64,000 nt of DNA from Candidatus Microbacterium colombiense (GCA_029203165.1 CP119308.1:1922001-1986000); one strand, 5' to 3'. Numbered from the stretch's first letter, positions 1-9,208 are shown. The notes: generated by a model not told the origin, from the sequence alone. A program made the numbers and translations.

Positions 1-666
1 CGTGCGGATCGATTCGTACGACGACACGGCATCACGCACCTGGCCCGGCGGCAGGTCGCCGGTGATGCCGCGCGTGAGTCGACGAGCGCCCCAGGCGCCG
101 AGCGCGCCGAGTCCCACGAGTGCGGCGGTGATGCCGAGGGAGAGCGGGATGCGGCGGATCAGTGTGTCCGCGATCGATTCCGTCGTCACCCCCGCAGCGA
201 CCCATCCGAGTAGATCTCCCTCCGATGAGGTCACCGGGACGATCGTGCGCACCGACGGGCCGAGCGTGCCCGTGAAGACCTCGGTGAGCGTGCGCGGGGT
301 GTCGGGGATGGTCCCGAGGTAGCGTTCGCCGATCTCGTCCACATCCGGGTGGGTGATGCGTACGCCGTCCACCGTCATGATCGTCACGAAGTCGAGCTCC
401 GCGTTGTCGACGACAGCCATCGCATACGGCTCCAGCGCGATCGTCGCCGATTCCGGATCGGCACCTTCGAGAGCGAAGGTCACGACAGGCGAAGAGGCGA
501 TCGTGACAGCGGTGGCGGCGGTGACCCGCTCCGCCTCCGCATGCGTCGCGCGCTGCGCCTCCACCACAAGGAACACGGCCACCGCCACGCCGATCACGAC
601 GACGGCGGCGAGGACGAGCAGGAACACCCGGGATGCGGTGCTGCGTGCGGCGGCGGCCCGGGGCAT
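1..666 (-). CDS. Sensor histidine kinase, DcuS/CitA/DctB type (N-terminal sensor part; 3' end outside window)
   Basis: The first 222 codons are present; the kinase core lies beyond base 1. A hydrophobic segment at residues 13-33 is followed by an extracytoplasmic sensor with the features of CitA/DcuS PAS-like domains (DFVTIMTVDG, ITHPDVDEIG, ERYLGT, VRTIVPV, LLGWVAAGV), then a second membrane segment at about residues 178-200. Such kinases sense C4-dicarboxylates or citrate and phosphorylate a response regulator. The gene is divergent from dctA, which is its likely target. The ATG at 666 is chosen because GGAG lies just upstream and the membrane anchor follows. The ligand is inferred from family and neighbour. 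Confidence 0.8.
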   Translation of the reverse strand, partial: MPRAAAARSTASRVFLLVLAAVVVIGVAVAVFLVVEAQRATHAEAERVTAATAVTIASSPVVTFALEGADPESATIALEPYAMAVVDNAELDFVTIMTVDGVRITHPDVDEIGERYLGTIPDTPRTLTEVFTGTLGPSVRTIVPVTSSEGDLLGWVAAGVTTESIADTLIRRIPLSLGITAALVGLGALGAWGARRLTRGITGDLPPGQVRDAVSSYESIRT

Positions 667-708
667 CGCATCTCCGATCTTCGATGGTCGAGGTAGTGAC
701 CAATACGA

Positions 709-721
709 CCACAAATGGTGG
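709..721. promoter_or_regulatory. Short inverted repeat between sensor kinase and dctA
   Basis: CCAC-aaatg-GTGG lies in the 143-bp divergent intergenic region, 88 bp before dctA. It could be a response-regulator site, but a 4-bp arm is weak evidence. Confidence 0.2.
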
Positions 722-809
722 CTCCGTGTGAAGTCGGCGACCGTGGGGTAACCGCCGGCACTGAGGCTGACGGTCATGAGACGACGACGTTCATGAGCAA
801 GGAGAAGAC

Positions 810-2249
810 ATGGCCATCACGACGGGGTTCACACTTCCGGGGTTCCACTGGCGGCGAGGGAAGCAGGCCTGGGACCGCCACACCTGGCTGTACGTGTCGG
901 TGCTGATCGCGGTCGTGCTGGGAGCACTGGTCGGGCTCATCTGGCCGGAGGTGGGACAGAGCTTCGAGGCGCTCGGCAAGGGCTTCGTGGCGCTGATCAA
1001 GATGATGATCGCGCCGATCATCTTCTGCACGATCGTGGTCGGCGTCGGATCGATCGCGAAGGCGGCCACGGTCGGCAAGATCGGCGGTCTCGCGCTGCTG
1101 TACTTCATGGTCATGTCGACCTTCGCTCTCGCGATCGGCCTCGTGGTGGGCAACATCATCCACCCCGGTGCGGGCCTCGACATGGCGGGCTCGACGTACG
1201 ACGGCGAGGCGGGGGAGGCGAAGAGCACGCAGGACTTCGTGCTGGGCATCATCCCGACCACCTTCTTCTCCGCGTTCACCGGAGAGAGTGTGCTGCAGGT
1301 GCTCTTCATCGCGCTTCTCGTGGGCTTCGCGCTGCAGGGGCTCGGCGATAAGGGCGCCCCCATCATGGACGCGGTGAAGAACCTGCAGAAGCTGGTGTTC
1401 CGCATCCTGGGCATGATCCTCTGGCTGGCGCCGATCGGCGCATTCGGCGCCATCGCCGCGGTCGTCGGCAAGACCGGTATCGCGGCGATCTGGAGCCTCG
1501 GCATCCTCATGATCGCCTTCTACATCACCTGCATGGTCTTCATCGTCGCCGTCCTCGGGACGTTGCTGTGGGCGGTGACGCGGGTGAACATCTTCAGCCT
1601 GATCAAGTATCTGGCGCGGGAGTACCTGCTGATCGTGGGCACCTCGTCGTCGGAGTCCGCGCTGCCGCGGCTGATCGCGAAGATGGAGCACCTGGGTGTC
1701 TCCAAGCCGGTCGTGGGGATCACCGTGCCCACGGGATACTCCTTCAACCTCGACGGCACGGCCATCTACCTCACGATGGCATCGCTGTTCATCGCGACCG
1801 GGATGGGACAGCCCATGTCGATCGGGGAGCAGATCGGTCTGCTGGTGTTCATGATCATCGCCAGCAAGGGCGCGGCAGGGGTCACCGGTGCAGGCCTTGC
1901 GACACTGGCCGGAGGACTGCAGGCGTATCGTCCCGATCTCGTCGACGGGGTCGGTGTGATCGTGGGCATCGATCGCTTCATGTCCGAGGGTCGCGCACTG
2001 ACGAACTTCACCGGCAACGCGGTCGCCACACTGCTCATCGGCACCTGGACGAAGCAGATCGATCGTGACCGCACGCGTCAGGTGCTCGGCGGGCAGCTTC
2101 CCTTCGAGGAGTCGATGCTCGACGGTGTCGATGGGCACGGGATGTCGGACGATACGAATGCCGTCGACGTGCAGGGGCTGAAGGACTCGGCCCTCACCGA
2201 GATGGCGGCCAAGGAGGAACGGGCGCGGGCCCGGGCGGCGGGGAACTGA
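810..2249 (+). CDS. dctA: C4-dicarboxylate:cation symporter DctA (DAACS family)
   Basis: Inner-membrane carrier that imports succinate, fumarate, malate or similar dicarboxylates with H+ or Na+. The 479 aa are slightly long for DctA because of a charged C-terminal tail after about residue 445. Diagnostic motifs are the serine-rich TSSSESALP loop near residue 278, GYSFNLDGTAIYL near 308-320, and GVTGAGLATLAGG in the last hairpin loop. AAGGAGAAGAC precedes the ATG at 810. It is divergent from a dicarboxylate-type sensor kinase, supporting substrate-induced expression. A glutamate/aspartate carrier of the same family cannot be excluded. Confidence 0.9.
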   Translation: MAITTGFTLPGFHWRRGKQAWDRHTWLYVSVLIAVVLGALVGLIWPEVGQSFEALGKGFVALIKMMIAPIIFCTIVVGVGSIAKAATVGKIGGLALLYFMVMSTFALAIGLVVGNIIHPGAGLDMAGSTYDGEAGEAKSTQDFVLGIIPTTFFSAFTGESVLQVLFIALLVGFALQGLGDKGAPIMDAVKNLQKLVFRILGMILWLAPIGAFGAIAAVVGKTGIAAIWSLGILMIAFYITCMVFIVAVLGTLLWAVTRVNIFSLIKYLAREYLLIVGTSSSESALPRLIAKMEHLGVSKPVVGITVPTGYSFNLDGTAIYLTMASLFIATGMGQPMSIGEQIGLLVFMIIASKGAAGVTGAGLATLAGGLQAYRPDLVDGVGVIVGIDRFMSEGRALTNFTGNAVATLLIGTWTKQIDRDRTRQVLGGQLPFEESMLDGVDGHGMSDDTNAVDVQGLKDSALTEMAAKEERARARAAGN

Positions 2250-2281
2250 CCTGCTCCGGGCGGCGAGGTACGACAGGTGAG

Positions 2282-2314
2282 GGATGCGGGAGCCGGTCGA
2301 CGGCTCCCGCATCC
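2282..2314. terminator. Bidirectional hairpin terminator between dctA and the DUF5302 gene
   Basis: A perfect 13-bp stem (GGATGCGGGAGCC / GGCTCCCGCATCC) with a 7-base loop sits between two convergent genes. There is no long T-tract. Confidence 0.7.
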
Positions 2315-2320
2315 GCGCGG

Positions 2321-2497
2321 TCAACCGCTCTTGCGTCGGAACTCGCGCCGCGTCTGCGGAGCGGGCGCGCCATGCACGGCGGAATCGCCGTCGAGGTGTG
2401 CCTCGCCCTGCCGGTGGTGCGCGTTCTTCTTCTCGAGCGCTTCCTTGAACTTGCGCTTCATCTCCTCGGAGGAGGTGGCGCCTTCTTCGGTGCTCAT
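2321..2497 (-). CDS. DUF5302 small protein
   Basis: A 58-aa, highly charged, soluble protein with the actinobacterial DUF5302 signature (SSEEMKRKFKEALEKKN, then an AHxxGEAH-like stretch) and a basic tail. Its function is unknown. The start at 2497 is supported by a -10 hexamer TAGGCT placed 7 bases upstream (leaderless); a longer frame runs upstream but would contain this promoter. It is convergent with dctA. Confidence 0.75.
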   Translation of the reverse strand: MSTEEGATSSEEMKRKFKEALEKKNAHHRQGEAHLDGDSAVHGAPAPQTRREFRRKSG

Positions 2498-2504
2498 GTC
2501 CGCC

Positions 2505-2510
2505 AGCCTA
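2505..2510 (-). promoter_or_regulatory. -10 element, leaderless start of the DUF5302 gene
   Basis: TAGGCT, 7 bases before the ATG at 2497. Confidence 0.5.
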
Positions 2511-2534
2511 GGGCACACCCCTGTGGACGTGCCC

Positions 2535-3119
2535 TCACCCGCGTACACGGCGGGTGAGGCGATCGATCAACAGACCGATGCCGATCGCGACCAGCACCGA
2601 CACCGGCACCGCCACCCAAGGGCCTCCCGGGAGGATGGCCGCCACTGCCGCGCCCATCGCCGCCTGATAGGCCGCCCATCCCGTCGCCGCCACCGCGACC
2701 AGCGCGAGATAGCGAGGCGGGTGGATGCGCGTCGCACCGGCGACGAGATTGATCGCGAGCCGTGCGAACGGAACGAATCTGGCCGTGAACAGCACGGTAG
2801 CCGTTCCGCGATCCAGGCGTCCGCGCGCCCACAGCAGCGCCCGCTGCACACGTGGCGCCCGCATCCACCCCCAGCGCTCCAGCCCGACGGAGCGACCGAT
2901 CAGGTAACAGCAGATGTCGCCCAGTGCCGCGGCGAGGGCCGCGCACATCACCACGGCCCACAGCGGCGGTGACCCGGTCGACACGGCGAGCGCGCCGAGG
3001 GCCGTGACGGCGATCTCGCCGGGGATCACCACGAAGAACGCGTCCCCGAGCACCAGGAGGCTCATCAGGGCGAGGCTCCAGGGGCCGTGGAGCAGTGAGG
3101 TCAGGAGATCGTCGGGCAC
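2535..3119 (-). CDS. DedA family membrane protein
   Basis: A 194-aa integral membrane protein of the DedA/VTT family, proposed lipid scramblases or transporters that support envelope homeostasis. It shows the N-terminal re-entrant region (VIPGEIAVTALG), GDICCYLIGR, the R-F-V-P-F-A-R motif and later hydrophobic helices. The conserved E of PGE and R of ARFVPFAR are present. No ATG lies near the domain start, so the GTG at 3119 (VPDDLLTSLL) is chosen. It is divergent from the glycosyltransferase-esterase gene. The physiological substrate is unknown. Confidence 0.85.
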   Translation of the reverse strand: MPDDLLTSLLHGPWSLALMSLLVLGDAFFVVIPGEIAVTALGALAVSTGSPPLWAVVMCAALAAALGDICCYLIGRSVGLERWGWMRAPRVQRALLWARGRLDRGTATVLFTARFVPFARLAINLVAGATRIHPPRYLALVAVAATGWAAYQAAMGAAVAAILPGGPWVAVPVSVLVAIGIGLLIDRLTRRVRG

Positions 3120-3258
3120 ACCTGCACAGTGACGGGCGCTGATGAACGGGAACCAACGAGCGCATAGCCGGTGACCGGCGCTCCAGCATCGGATGAACAT
3201 CTGGTGCAGCGGGCCGAATCGGCCGTTCGATGAGTCGGGCGGCCCCCATCCTGGGGAT

Positions 3259-5199
3259 GTGAGAGTCGCGATCGTGACAGAGTCCTTCCTTCCGCACATG
3301 AACGGTGTGACCGGATCCGTGCTGCAGATCCTGCGCCACCTCGAACGCACCGGACACGACGCGCATGTCGTCGCACCCGCCGCGTATGGCATCCCGACGT
3401 CGGTGAGCGGCGCCGCGATCGAGCCGATCCCGAGCCTGGCCCTCCCGGGGTACCGCAACGTGCGCGTGGGAACATCGCCCGCTCATCGCGTTGCCGCATC
3501 GCTTCGTCGGTTCGAGCCGGACGTCGTGCATCTCGCCTCGCCGTTCGCCCTCGGCTGGCGCGGCATCCTGGCGGCGGAGCGTCTCGACGTCGCGGCCGTC
3601 GCCGCCTATCAGACCGACGTCGCCGCCTACACCCAGCGCTACCGGGTCGCCGCGACCACGGGCATCGCGCACACCCACATCGCCCGCCTCCACCGGCGAG
3701 CCACCCTCACGCTCGCTCCGTCGACGGAGGCGGCACGCCAGCTCGAGCACCTCGGAGTGGATCGCCTGCGTCACTGGGGGCGAGGGGTCGACGCGGAGCG
3801 GTTCCATCCCGAGCGTCGTGATCCGGCGCTTCGAGCCCAGTGGCAGGCCGATGTGATCGTGGGGTACGTCGGACGGCTGGCCCCGGAGAAGCAGGTCGAG
3901 GATCTGAGCGTTCTGCATTCCATCCCCGGGGTTCGGCTGGTGATCGTCGGTGATGGTCCGAGCCGGCCGCGTCTGGAGGCGATGCTCCCGCAGGCGCTGT
4001 TCCTCGGGCACCTCGAGGGCGATGCGTTGGCCGCGGCGATGGCCTCCTTCGATGTGTTCGTACACCCGGGCGAGAGCGAGACGTTCGGCCAGACCCTGCA
4101 GGAGGCCCATGCCAGTGGGGTGCCCGTCGTGGCCACCGGACGCGGAGGGCCACTCGATCTCGTGCGCATGGGGATCGACGGATGGCTGTATCGCCCCGGC
4201 GACCTCGACGATCTGCGGATGCGTGTCACGGATCTCGCGGGAGACGCGCGCAAGCGGCGCGCGTTCGGGACGGCGGGGTGGGAGGCCGTGCAAGGGCGTT
4301 CCTGGGCCAGCGTGTGCGATCAGCTTCTGGAGCACTACGCGGAGGCGAGGACACTGAAGCGCGTGGACGGTGCGCTGCGCGCTCGCCGCGGGGTGCGACC
4401 GGAGATCACGGTGCCGGTGGATGCGGTTCCCTGGCGTCGCTACGTCGCGCTCGGCGACTCCCTGACCGAGGGGCTCTGTGATCCCGCCCCCGACGGCGCC
4501 CTGCGCGGGTGGGCCGATCGCCTCGCTCTTCTGCTCGCCGCACGCGGAGGGATCCACTACGCCAACCTCGCCATCCGGTCGAAGCGGGTGTCGGATGTCT
4601 GCGGGACCCAACTGGAGCGCGCCATCGCACTGCGGCCTGACCTCGTCTCGGTCCTGATCGGCGCCAATGACCTGGTGAAGCATCGGGTGGACATCGCCGC
4701 GCTCGCCGCGCGCCTCGAGGACGCCGTGATGCAGTTGCGGGGGATCGGAGCGGATGTGGTGCTCGTGACGCCCTTCCTGCCCCGACGGCGAGCCGCCGGG
4801 ATCTACACGGCACGGTTCGCCGCCTTCGCCAGCGCGTTGACGGGGATCGCCGCGCGGACGGGAGCGATCCTCATCGACACCGACCTGCATCCCACGCTCG
4901 GAGACCGCCCGCACTGGGGTGAGGATCTGGTGCACCTCAGCAGCAGGGGCCATCGCTTTCTGGCCTATCGCGTCGGTGAGGTACTCGCGGTGCCGCACGC
5001 CGATGCGCTCGGCGCGCTCGATGCGGCGCTCCACGAGCACGAGCCGATCGGTACCGGGCTGTGGTGGAGGCGGCACGCGCTGCCCTGGGTCTGGCGTCGA
5101 CTGCACGGACGCGCCGCAGGGGACGGCCGCGTCGCGAAGCACGACGAGTACGTCTATCTGGGCCGCTCGTCGGCCCAGCGCGGAGTGCCGGTGATCTGA
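3259..5199 (+). CDS. Glycosyltransferase family 4 / SGNH (GDSL) hydrolase fusion protein
   Basis: One uninterrupted 646-aa protein joins two enzymes. Residues 1-370 form a GT-B fold GT4 mannosyltransferase-like enzyme: FLPHMNGVTGSV near the N-terminus, GYVGRLAPEKQ, and the EX7E motif in GESETFGQTLQE. From about residue 395 a complete SGNH hydrolase follows: GDSLTEG (Ser nucleophile, about residue 400), IGAND (Asn, near 470) and DLVHLSSRGH (Asp/His, near 556-560). The start is the GTG at 3259 (VRVAIVTESF); a longer frame from 3193 is possible. The first domain resembles PimB/MgtA-like lipid mannosyltransferases, the second acyl- or acetyl-esterases. A role in building and deacylating a glycolipid or cell-wall glycan is inferred. 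Confidence 0.85.
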   Translation: MRVAIVTESFLPHMNGVTGSVLQILRHLERTGHDAHVVAPAAYGIPTSVSGAAIEPIPSLALPGYRNVRVGTSPAHRVAASLRRFEPDVVHLASPFALGWRGILAAERLDVAAVAAYQTDVAAYTQRYRVAATTGIAHTHIARLHRRATLTLAPSTEAARQLEHLGVDRLRHWGRGVDAERFHPERRDPALRAQWQADVIVGYVGRLAPEKQVEDLSVLHSIPGVRLVIVGDGPSRPRLEAMLPQALFLGHLEGDALAAAMASFDVFVHPGESETFGQTLQEAHASGVPVVATGRGGPLDLVRMGIDGWLYRPGDLDDLRMRVTDLAGDARKRRAFGTAGWEAVQGRSWASVCDQLLEHYAEARTLKRVDGALRARRGVRPEITVPVDAVPWRRYVALGDSLTEGLCDPAPDGALRGWADRLALLLAARGGIHYANLAIRSKRVSDVCGTQLERAIALRPDLVSVLIGANDLVKHRVDIAALAARLEDAVMQLRGIGADVVLVTPFLPRRRAAGIYTARFAAFASALTGIAARTGAILIDTDLHPTLGDRPHWGEDLVHLSSRGHRFLAYRVGEVLAVPHADALGALDAALHEHEPIGTGLWWRRHALPWVWRRLHGRAAGDGRVAKHDEYVYLGRSSAQRGVPVI

Positions 5200-5235
5200 C
5201 CGGTCGGCGTCGACCCGCCGCGCGGATTCATCGGC

Positions 5236-6546
5236 TCAGCGGCGTCCCATCCCGCGGTAGTCCCACCCGGCGGCGCGCCACGCGGCAGCGTCCAGGCAGT
5301 TGCGCCCGTCGATGATGACCCGCCGTCGCACGAGGCCGGCGGCGTGCAGCGGTGACAGTTCCCGTCGGTACTCGTCCCATTCCGTCACGACCACCACGGC
5401 GTCGGCGTCGCGCAATGCGTCGTCGCGGTCGCGCTCGTATCCGAGCTGGGGATGGAGCGCCGCCGCATTGTCGATCGCGGCCGGATCGGTCACCACGACG
5501 TCGGCGCCGAGACCGCGCAGACGCACGGCGACGTCGAGCGCGGGGGAGTCGCGGATGTCATCGCTGAACGGCTTGAACGCAGCGCCGAGCACCGCGATCC
5601 GCCGACCGAAGGCGAGGCCGCCGAGTGCATCGACGACGAGTTGGACAGCACGGTCACGTCGGCGCAGGTTGATGGTGTCGACTTCGCGCAGGAAGCCGAC
5701 CGCCTCGCCGCGCCCCAACTCCTCGGCCCGAGCGGCGAACGCCCGGATGTCCTTCGGCAGGCATCCGCCCCCGAAACCGATCCCTGCACCGAGATAGCGC
5801 CGACCGATGCGGGTGTCGTGCCCGAGCGCGTCGGCGAGCATCGTGACGTCGGCGCCGGATGCCTCGGCGATCTCGGCCATCGCGTTGATGAACGAGATCT
5901 TGGTGGCGAGGAAGGCGTTCGCCGCTCCTTTGACGAGCTCCGCGGTCGCGAGGTCGGTGACGAGGAACGGCGAGCCCGCGTCGATCGCTGACGCGTAGGC
6001 CGTGCGCAACAGATCTGCGGCGCGTTCACCGTCGGCACCCTCCGGCACGCCCACCACCAGCCGATCGGGAGTGAGCGTGTCGTGCACGGCCCAGCCTTCG
6101 CGCAGGAACTCCGGATTCCAGACGAGGGTCGCACCGCTGGGCGCGATCCGCTCGGTGATACGCGCGGCTGTCCCGACCGGCACCGTCGACTTCCCCGCCA
6201 CGACGTCTCCGGGGCGCAGATGGGGGAGGAGGCCCTCGACCGCTGCGTCGACGAAGCGCAGGTCGGCGGCATGGCCACCCGGCACCTGCGGTGTGCCGAC
6301 CGCGAGGAAGTGCACGTCGGAACCGGCGGCATCCGCCGTGTGCACGCTGAAGCGCAGGCGACCGGACTGCAACCCCTCCTGGAGCAGTTCCGTGAGCCGC
6401 GGCTCGTAGAAGGGGGCATCGCCGGAGGAGAGCGATGCGATCTTCTGCTCGTCCACATCGATTCCGACGACGTCGTGGCCGATCGAGGCCATGGCTGCGG
6501 CGTGCACGGCACCGAGGTACCCGCATCCGATCACTGACATGCGCAT
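5236..6546 (-). CDS. UDP-glucose/GDP-mannose 6-dehydrogenase family protein
   Basis: A 436-aa NAD-dependent enzyme that oxidises UDP-glucose to UDP-glucuronate in two steps. It has the N-terminal Rossmann motif GCGYLGAVHA, the central dimerisation domain with GGGCLPKD holding the catalytic cysteine at about residue 261, the AAFKPFSDDIRDSPAL stretch and a C-terminal NAD-binding domain. Length matches the TuaD/RkpK branch. The start at 6546 gives the usual MRMSVIG N-terminus. It is convergent with the GT-SGNH gene, 36 bp away. The product would feed exopolysaccharide or glycolipid synthesis. UDP-glucose is the likeliest substrate, from family membership. Confidence 0.85.
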   Translation of the reverse strand: MRMSVIGCGYLGAVHAAAMASIGHDVVGIDVDEQKIASLSSGDAPFYEPRLTELLQEGLQSGRLRFSVHTADAAGSDVHFLAVGTPQVPGGHAADLRFVDAAVEGLLPHLRPGDVVAGKSTVPVGTAARITERIAPSGATLVWNPEFLREGWAVHDTLTPDRLVVGVPEGADGERAADLLRTAYASAIDAGSPFLVTDLATAELVKGAANAFLATKISFINAMAEIAEASGADVTMLADALGHDTRIGRRYLGAGIGFGGGCLPKDIRAFAARAEELGRGEAVGFLREVDTINLRRRDRAVQLVVDALGGLAFGRRIAVLGAAFKPFSDDIRDSPALDVAVRLRGLGADVVVTDPAAIDNAAALHPQLGYERDRDDALRDADAVVVVTEWDEYRRELSPLHAAGLVRRRVIIDGRNCLDAAAWRAAGWDYRGMGRR

Positions 6547-6912
6547 GGGGTCAGCACAGTCGACGCCGGTCGCCGCGCACCGACGCTGGGGTGAACGGGG
6601 CATGGACGGCGCATGTCGGAACCGCCCGCGCAGAAGCGGAACAACGGATTCGTGGGGTGCGCTGGTAGGGTGGATGCGGTTGCATTCTGTCAACCGTTCC
6701 AATTTCATATCGACTCATGGAGCGATCGGCGGAGAAGCTGGTCCCCTGTGGTGGGTTCCTCGGCGTGGCGTCGAGTGGCATTCCACTGGTGGCCAGCGCA
6801 GGCGAGATTCGCGGGAGTGCCCGCGCGCCCATATCCGGTTGTATCCGCTCCTTCATGAACACGCTCGCGCGTCATACGGATTCGCGAGTCTAAACAAAGA
6901 AGGAGAGACCTC
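6547..6912 (+). other. 366-bp region upstream of pnp: promoter and probable untranslated leader
   Basis: No convincing gene. It contains the divergent promoters of the dehydrogenase gene and pnp. A short hairpin (AGTGG-catt-CCACT, 6774-6787) is followed directly by CCAC-tg-GTGG, and an AAGGAG Shine-Dalgarno lies at 6900-6905. In many bacteria PNPase controls its own mRNA through a structured leader, but here this is only suggested by length and location. Confidence 0.4.
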
Positions 6913-9189
6913 TTGGAAGGTCCTGAAATCACTGCCACCGAGGCCGTTCTCGACAACGGTCGCTTCGGCACCCGCACCATCCGCTTCGAGACCGGCCGCC
7001 TCGCGCAGCAGGCACAGGGCGCAGTCGCCGCCTACCTCGACGGCGAGACCATGCTCCTCTCGGCCACCAGCGCAGGCAAGCACCCGCGCGAAGGCTTCGA
7101 CTTCTTCCCGCTGACGGTCGACGTCGAAGAGCGTTCCTACGCCGCCGGCAAGATCCCCGGCTCGTTCTTCCGTCGCGAGGGTCGTCCCTCCACCGAGGCG
7201 ATCCTGGTCTGCCGTCTGATCGACCGTCCGCTGCGCCCGTCGTTCGTCGACGGACTCCGCAACGAGGTCCAGATCGTCATCACCGTCCTCTCGATCGCAC
7301 CGGGCGAGTTCTACGACGCTCTCGCGATCAACGCCGCCTCCGCGTCGACGCAGATCTCGGGTCTGCCGTTCTCCGGTCCCGTCGCGGGTGTGCGCCTCGC
7401 GTTCATCCCCGGCCAGGGCGAGCACGCCGACCAGTGGGTCGCGTTCCCGAACGCCGAGCAGGTCGCAGAGGCCGTGTTCGACCTGATCGTCGCCGGTCGT
7501 GTCGTCACCAAGGCCGACGGAACCGAAGACGTGGCGATCATGATGGTCGAGGCTGAGGCCACCGAGGGCAGCTGGAACCTGATCAAGGCCGGCGCCACCA
7601 AGCCCGATGAGGCCGTCGTCGCGCAGGGCCTCGAGGCATCGAAGCCCTTCATCGCGCAGCTGGTCAAGGCTCAGGCCGAGCTCGCCGCGACCGCGTCGAA
7701 GGAGCCGGGCGTCTACCCGGTCTTCCCGCCGTACAGCGACGAGGTCTTCAGCTTCGTCTCCGAGCGCGCATTCGCCGAGCTCAGCGATGTGTACCAGATC
7801 GCCGACAAGACCGAGCGTCAGAACGCCGACGACGCGATCAAGGATCGCGTCAAGGGCGAGCTCGCCGCAGCCGTCGAGGCCGGCACGCTGCCGTCCTCGG
7901 CGCTCACCGAGTTCTCGGGCGCGTACAAGTCGGTCACCAAGAAGATCGTCCGCGGTCGCATCCTCACGGAGAACGTGCGCATCGACGGTCGTGGACTGGC
8001 GGACATCCGTCCGCTCGACGCCGAGGTGCAGGTCATCCCGCGCGTGCACGGTTCCGCGATCTTCCAGCGTGGCGAGACCCAGATCATGGGTATCACCACG
8101 CTGAACATGCTCAAGATGGAGCAGCAGATCGACTCGCTGTCGCCCACGACGAGCAAGCGCTACATGCACCACTACAACTTCCCGCCCTACTCGACCGGTG
8201 AGACCGGCCGAGTCGGTTCGCCGAAGCGTCGCGAGATCGGGCACGGCTTCCTCGCCGAGCGCGCACTCGTTCCGGTTCTGCCGAGCCGCGAGGAGTTCCC
8301 GTACGCGATCCGTCAGGTCTCCGAGGCGCTCAGCTCCAACGGTTCGACCTCGATGGGTTCCGTCTGCGCATCGACGCTGTCGCTGCTCAACGCGGGTGTC
8401 CCGCTGCGCGCAGCCGTCGCCGGTATCGCCATGGGTCTCGTCTCCGACGAGGTCGACGGTGAGACCCGTTACGCCGCGCTCACCGACATCCTGGGTGCGG
8501 AGGATGCTCTCGGCGACATGGACTTCAAGGTCGCCGGTACCAGCGAGTTCGTCACGGCCATCCAGCTCGACACGAAGCTCGACGGCATCCCGACGTCCGT
8601 GCTCAACGGTGCGCTGACCCAGGCTCGTGACGCACGTCTGACGATCCTCAACGTCCTCAACGCCGCGATCGACGCTCCCGACGAGATGGCGCCGACCGCG
8701 CCGCGCGTCATCAGCGTGCAGATCCCGGTCGACAAGATCGGTGAGCTGATCGGCCCGAAGGGCAAGACGATCAACGCGATCCAGGACGAGACCGGCGCGC
8801 AGATCTCCATCGAGGAGGACGGCACCGTCTACATCGGCGCGACCGACGGCCCCTCGGCCGAGGCTGCCCGTGCCCAGGTCAACGCGATCGCCAACCCCAC
8901 CAACCCGGAGGTCGGCGAGCAGTTCCTCGGAACCGTCGTGAAGATCGCGACGTTCGGTGCGTTCGTCTCGCTGCTCCCGGGCAAGGACGGCCTGCTGCAC
9001 GTCACCGAGGTGCGCAAGCTCGCCGGTGGCAAGCGCGTCGAGAACGTCGATGACGTGCTCTCGGTCGGTCAGAAGATCCTCGTGAAGATCACGAAGATCG
9101 ACGACCGCGGCAAGCTGTCGCTCGAGCCCGTGCTCGACGACGCGGCCGCTGCAGACGCTGCTCCCGCTGAGGAGTCCGCTGCCGAGTAA
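6913..9189 (+). CDS. pnp: Polynucleotide phosphorylase
   Basis: Phosphorolytic 3'-5' exoribonuclease of the RNA degradation machinery, 758 aa. Two RNase PH-like domains flank a helical linker; FFRREGRPS is in the first and the active-site region SSNGSTSMGSV in the second. A KH domain at about residues 600-655 contains IGPKGKTI, followed by an S1 domain (FGAFVSLLPGKDGLLH) and an acidic/alanine-rich tail. The start is a TTG at 6913, placed 7 bases after AAGGAG and matching the N-terminus of relatives (EGPEITATEAVLDNG). The rpsO gene often found upstream of pnp is absent; the gene appears monocistronic, with a strong terminator behind it. Confidence 0.97.
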   Translation: MEGPEITATEAVLDNGRFGTRTIRFETGRLAQQAQGAVAAYLDGETMLLSATSAGKHPREGFDFFPLTVDVEERSYAAGKIPGSFFRREGRPSTEAILVCRLIDRPLRPSFVDGLRNEVQIVITVLSIAPGEFYDALAINAASASTQISGLPFSGPVAGVRLAFIPGQGEHADQWVAFPNAEQVAEAVFDLIVAGRVVTKADGTEDVAIMMVEAEATEGSWNLIKAGATKPDEAVVAQGLEASKPFIAQLVKAQAELAATASKEPGVYPVFPPYSDEVFSFVSERAFAELSDVYQIADKTERQNADDAIKDRVKGELAAAVEAGTLPSSALTEFSGAYKSVTKKIVRGRILTENVRIDGRGLADIRPLDAEVQVIPRVHGSAIFQRGETQIMGITTLNMLKMEQQIDSLSPTTSKRYMHHYNFPPYSTGETGRVGSPKRREIGHGFLAERALVPVLPSREEFPYAIRQVSEALSSNGSTSMGSVCASTLSLLNAGVPLRAAVAGIAMGLVSDEVDGETRYAALTDILGAEDALGDMDFKVAGTSEFVTAIQLDTKLDGIPTSVLNGALTQARDARLTILNVLNAAIDAPDEMAPTAPRVISVQIPVDKIGELIGPKGKTINAIQDETGAQISIEEDGTVYIGATDGPSAEAARAQVNAIANPTNPEVGEQFLGTVVKIATFGAFVSLLPGKDGLLHVTEVRKLAGGKRVENVDDVLSVGQKILVKITKIDDRGKLSLEPVLDDAAAADAAPAEESAAE

Positions 9190-9208
9190 TCGCACTCGCT
9201 CCGCTCGG

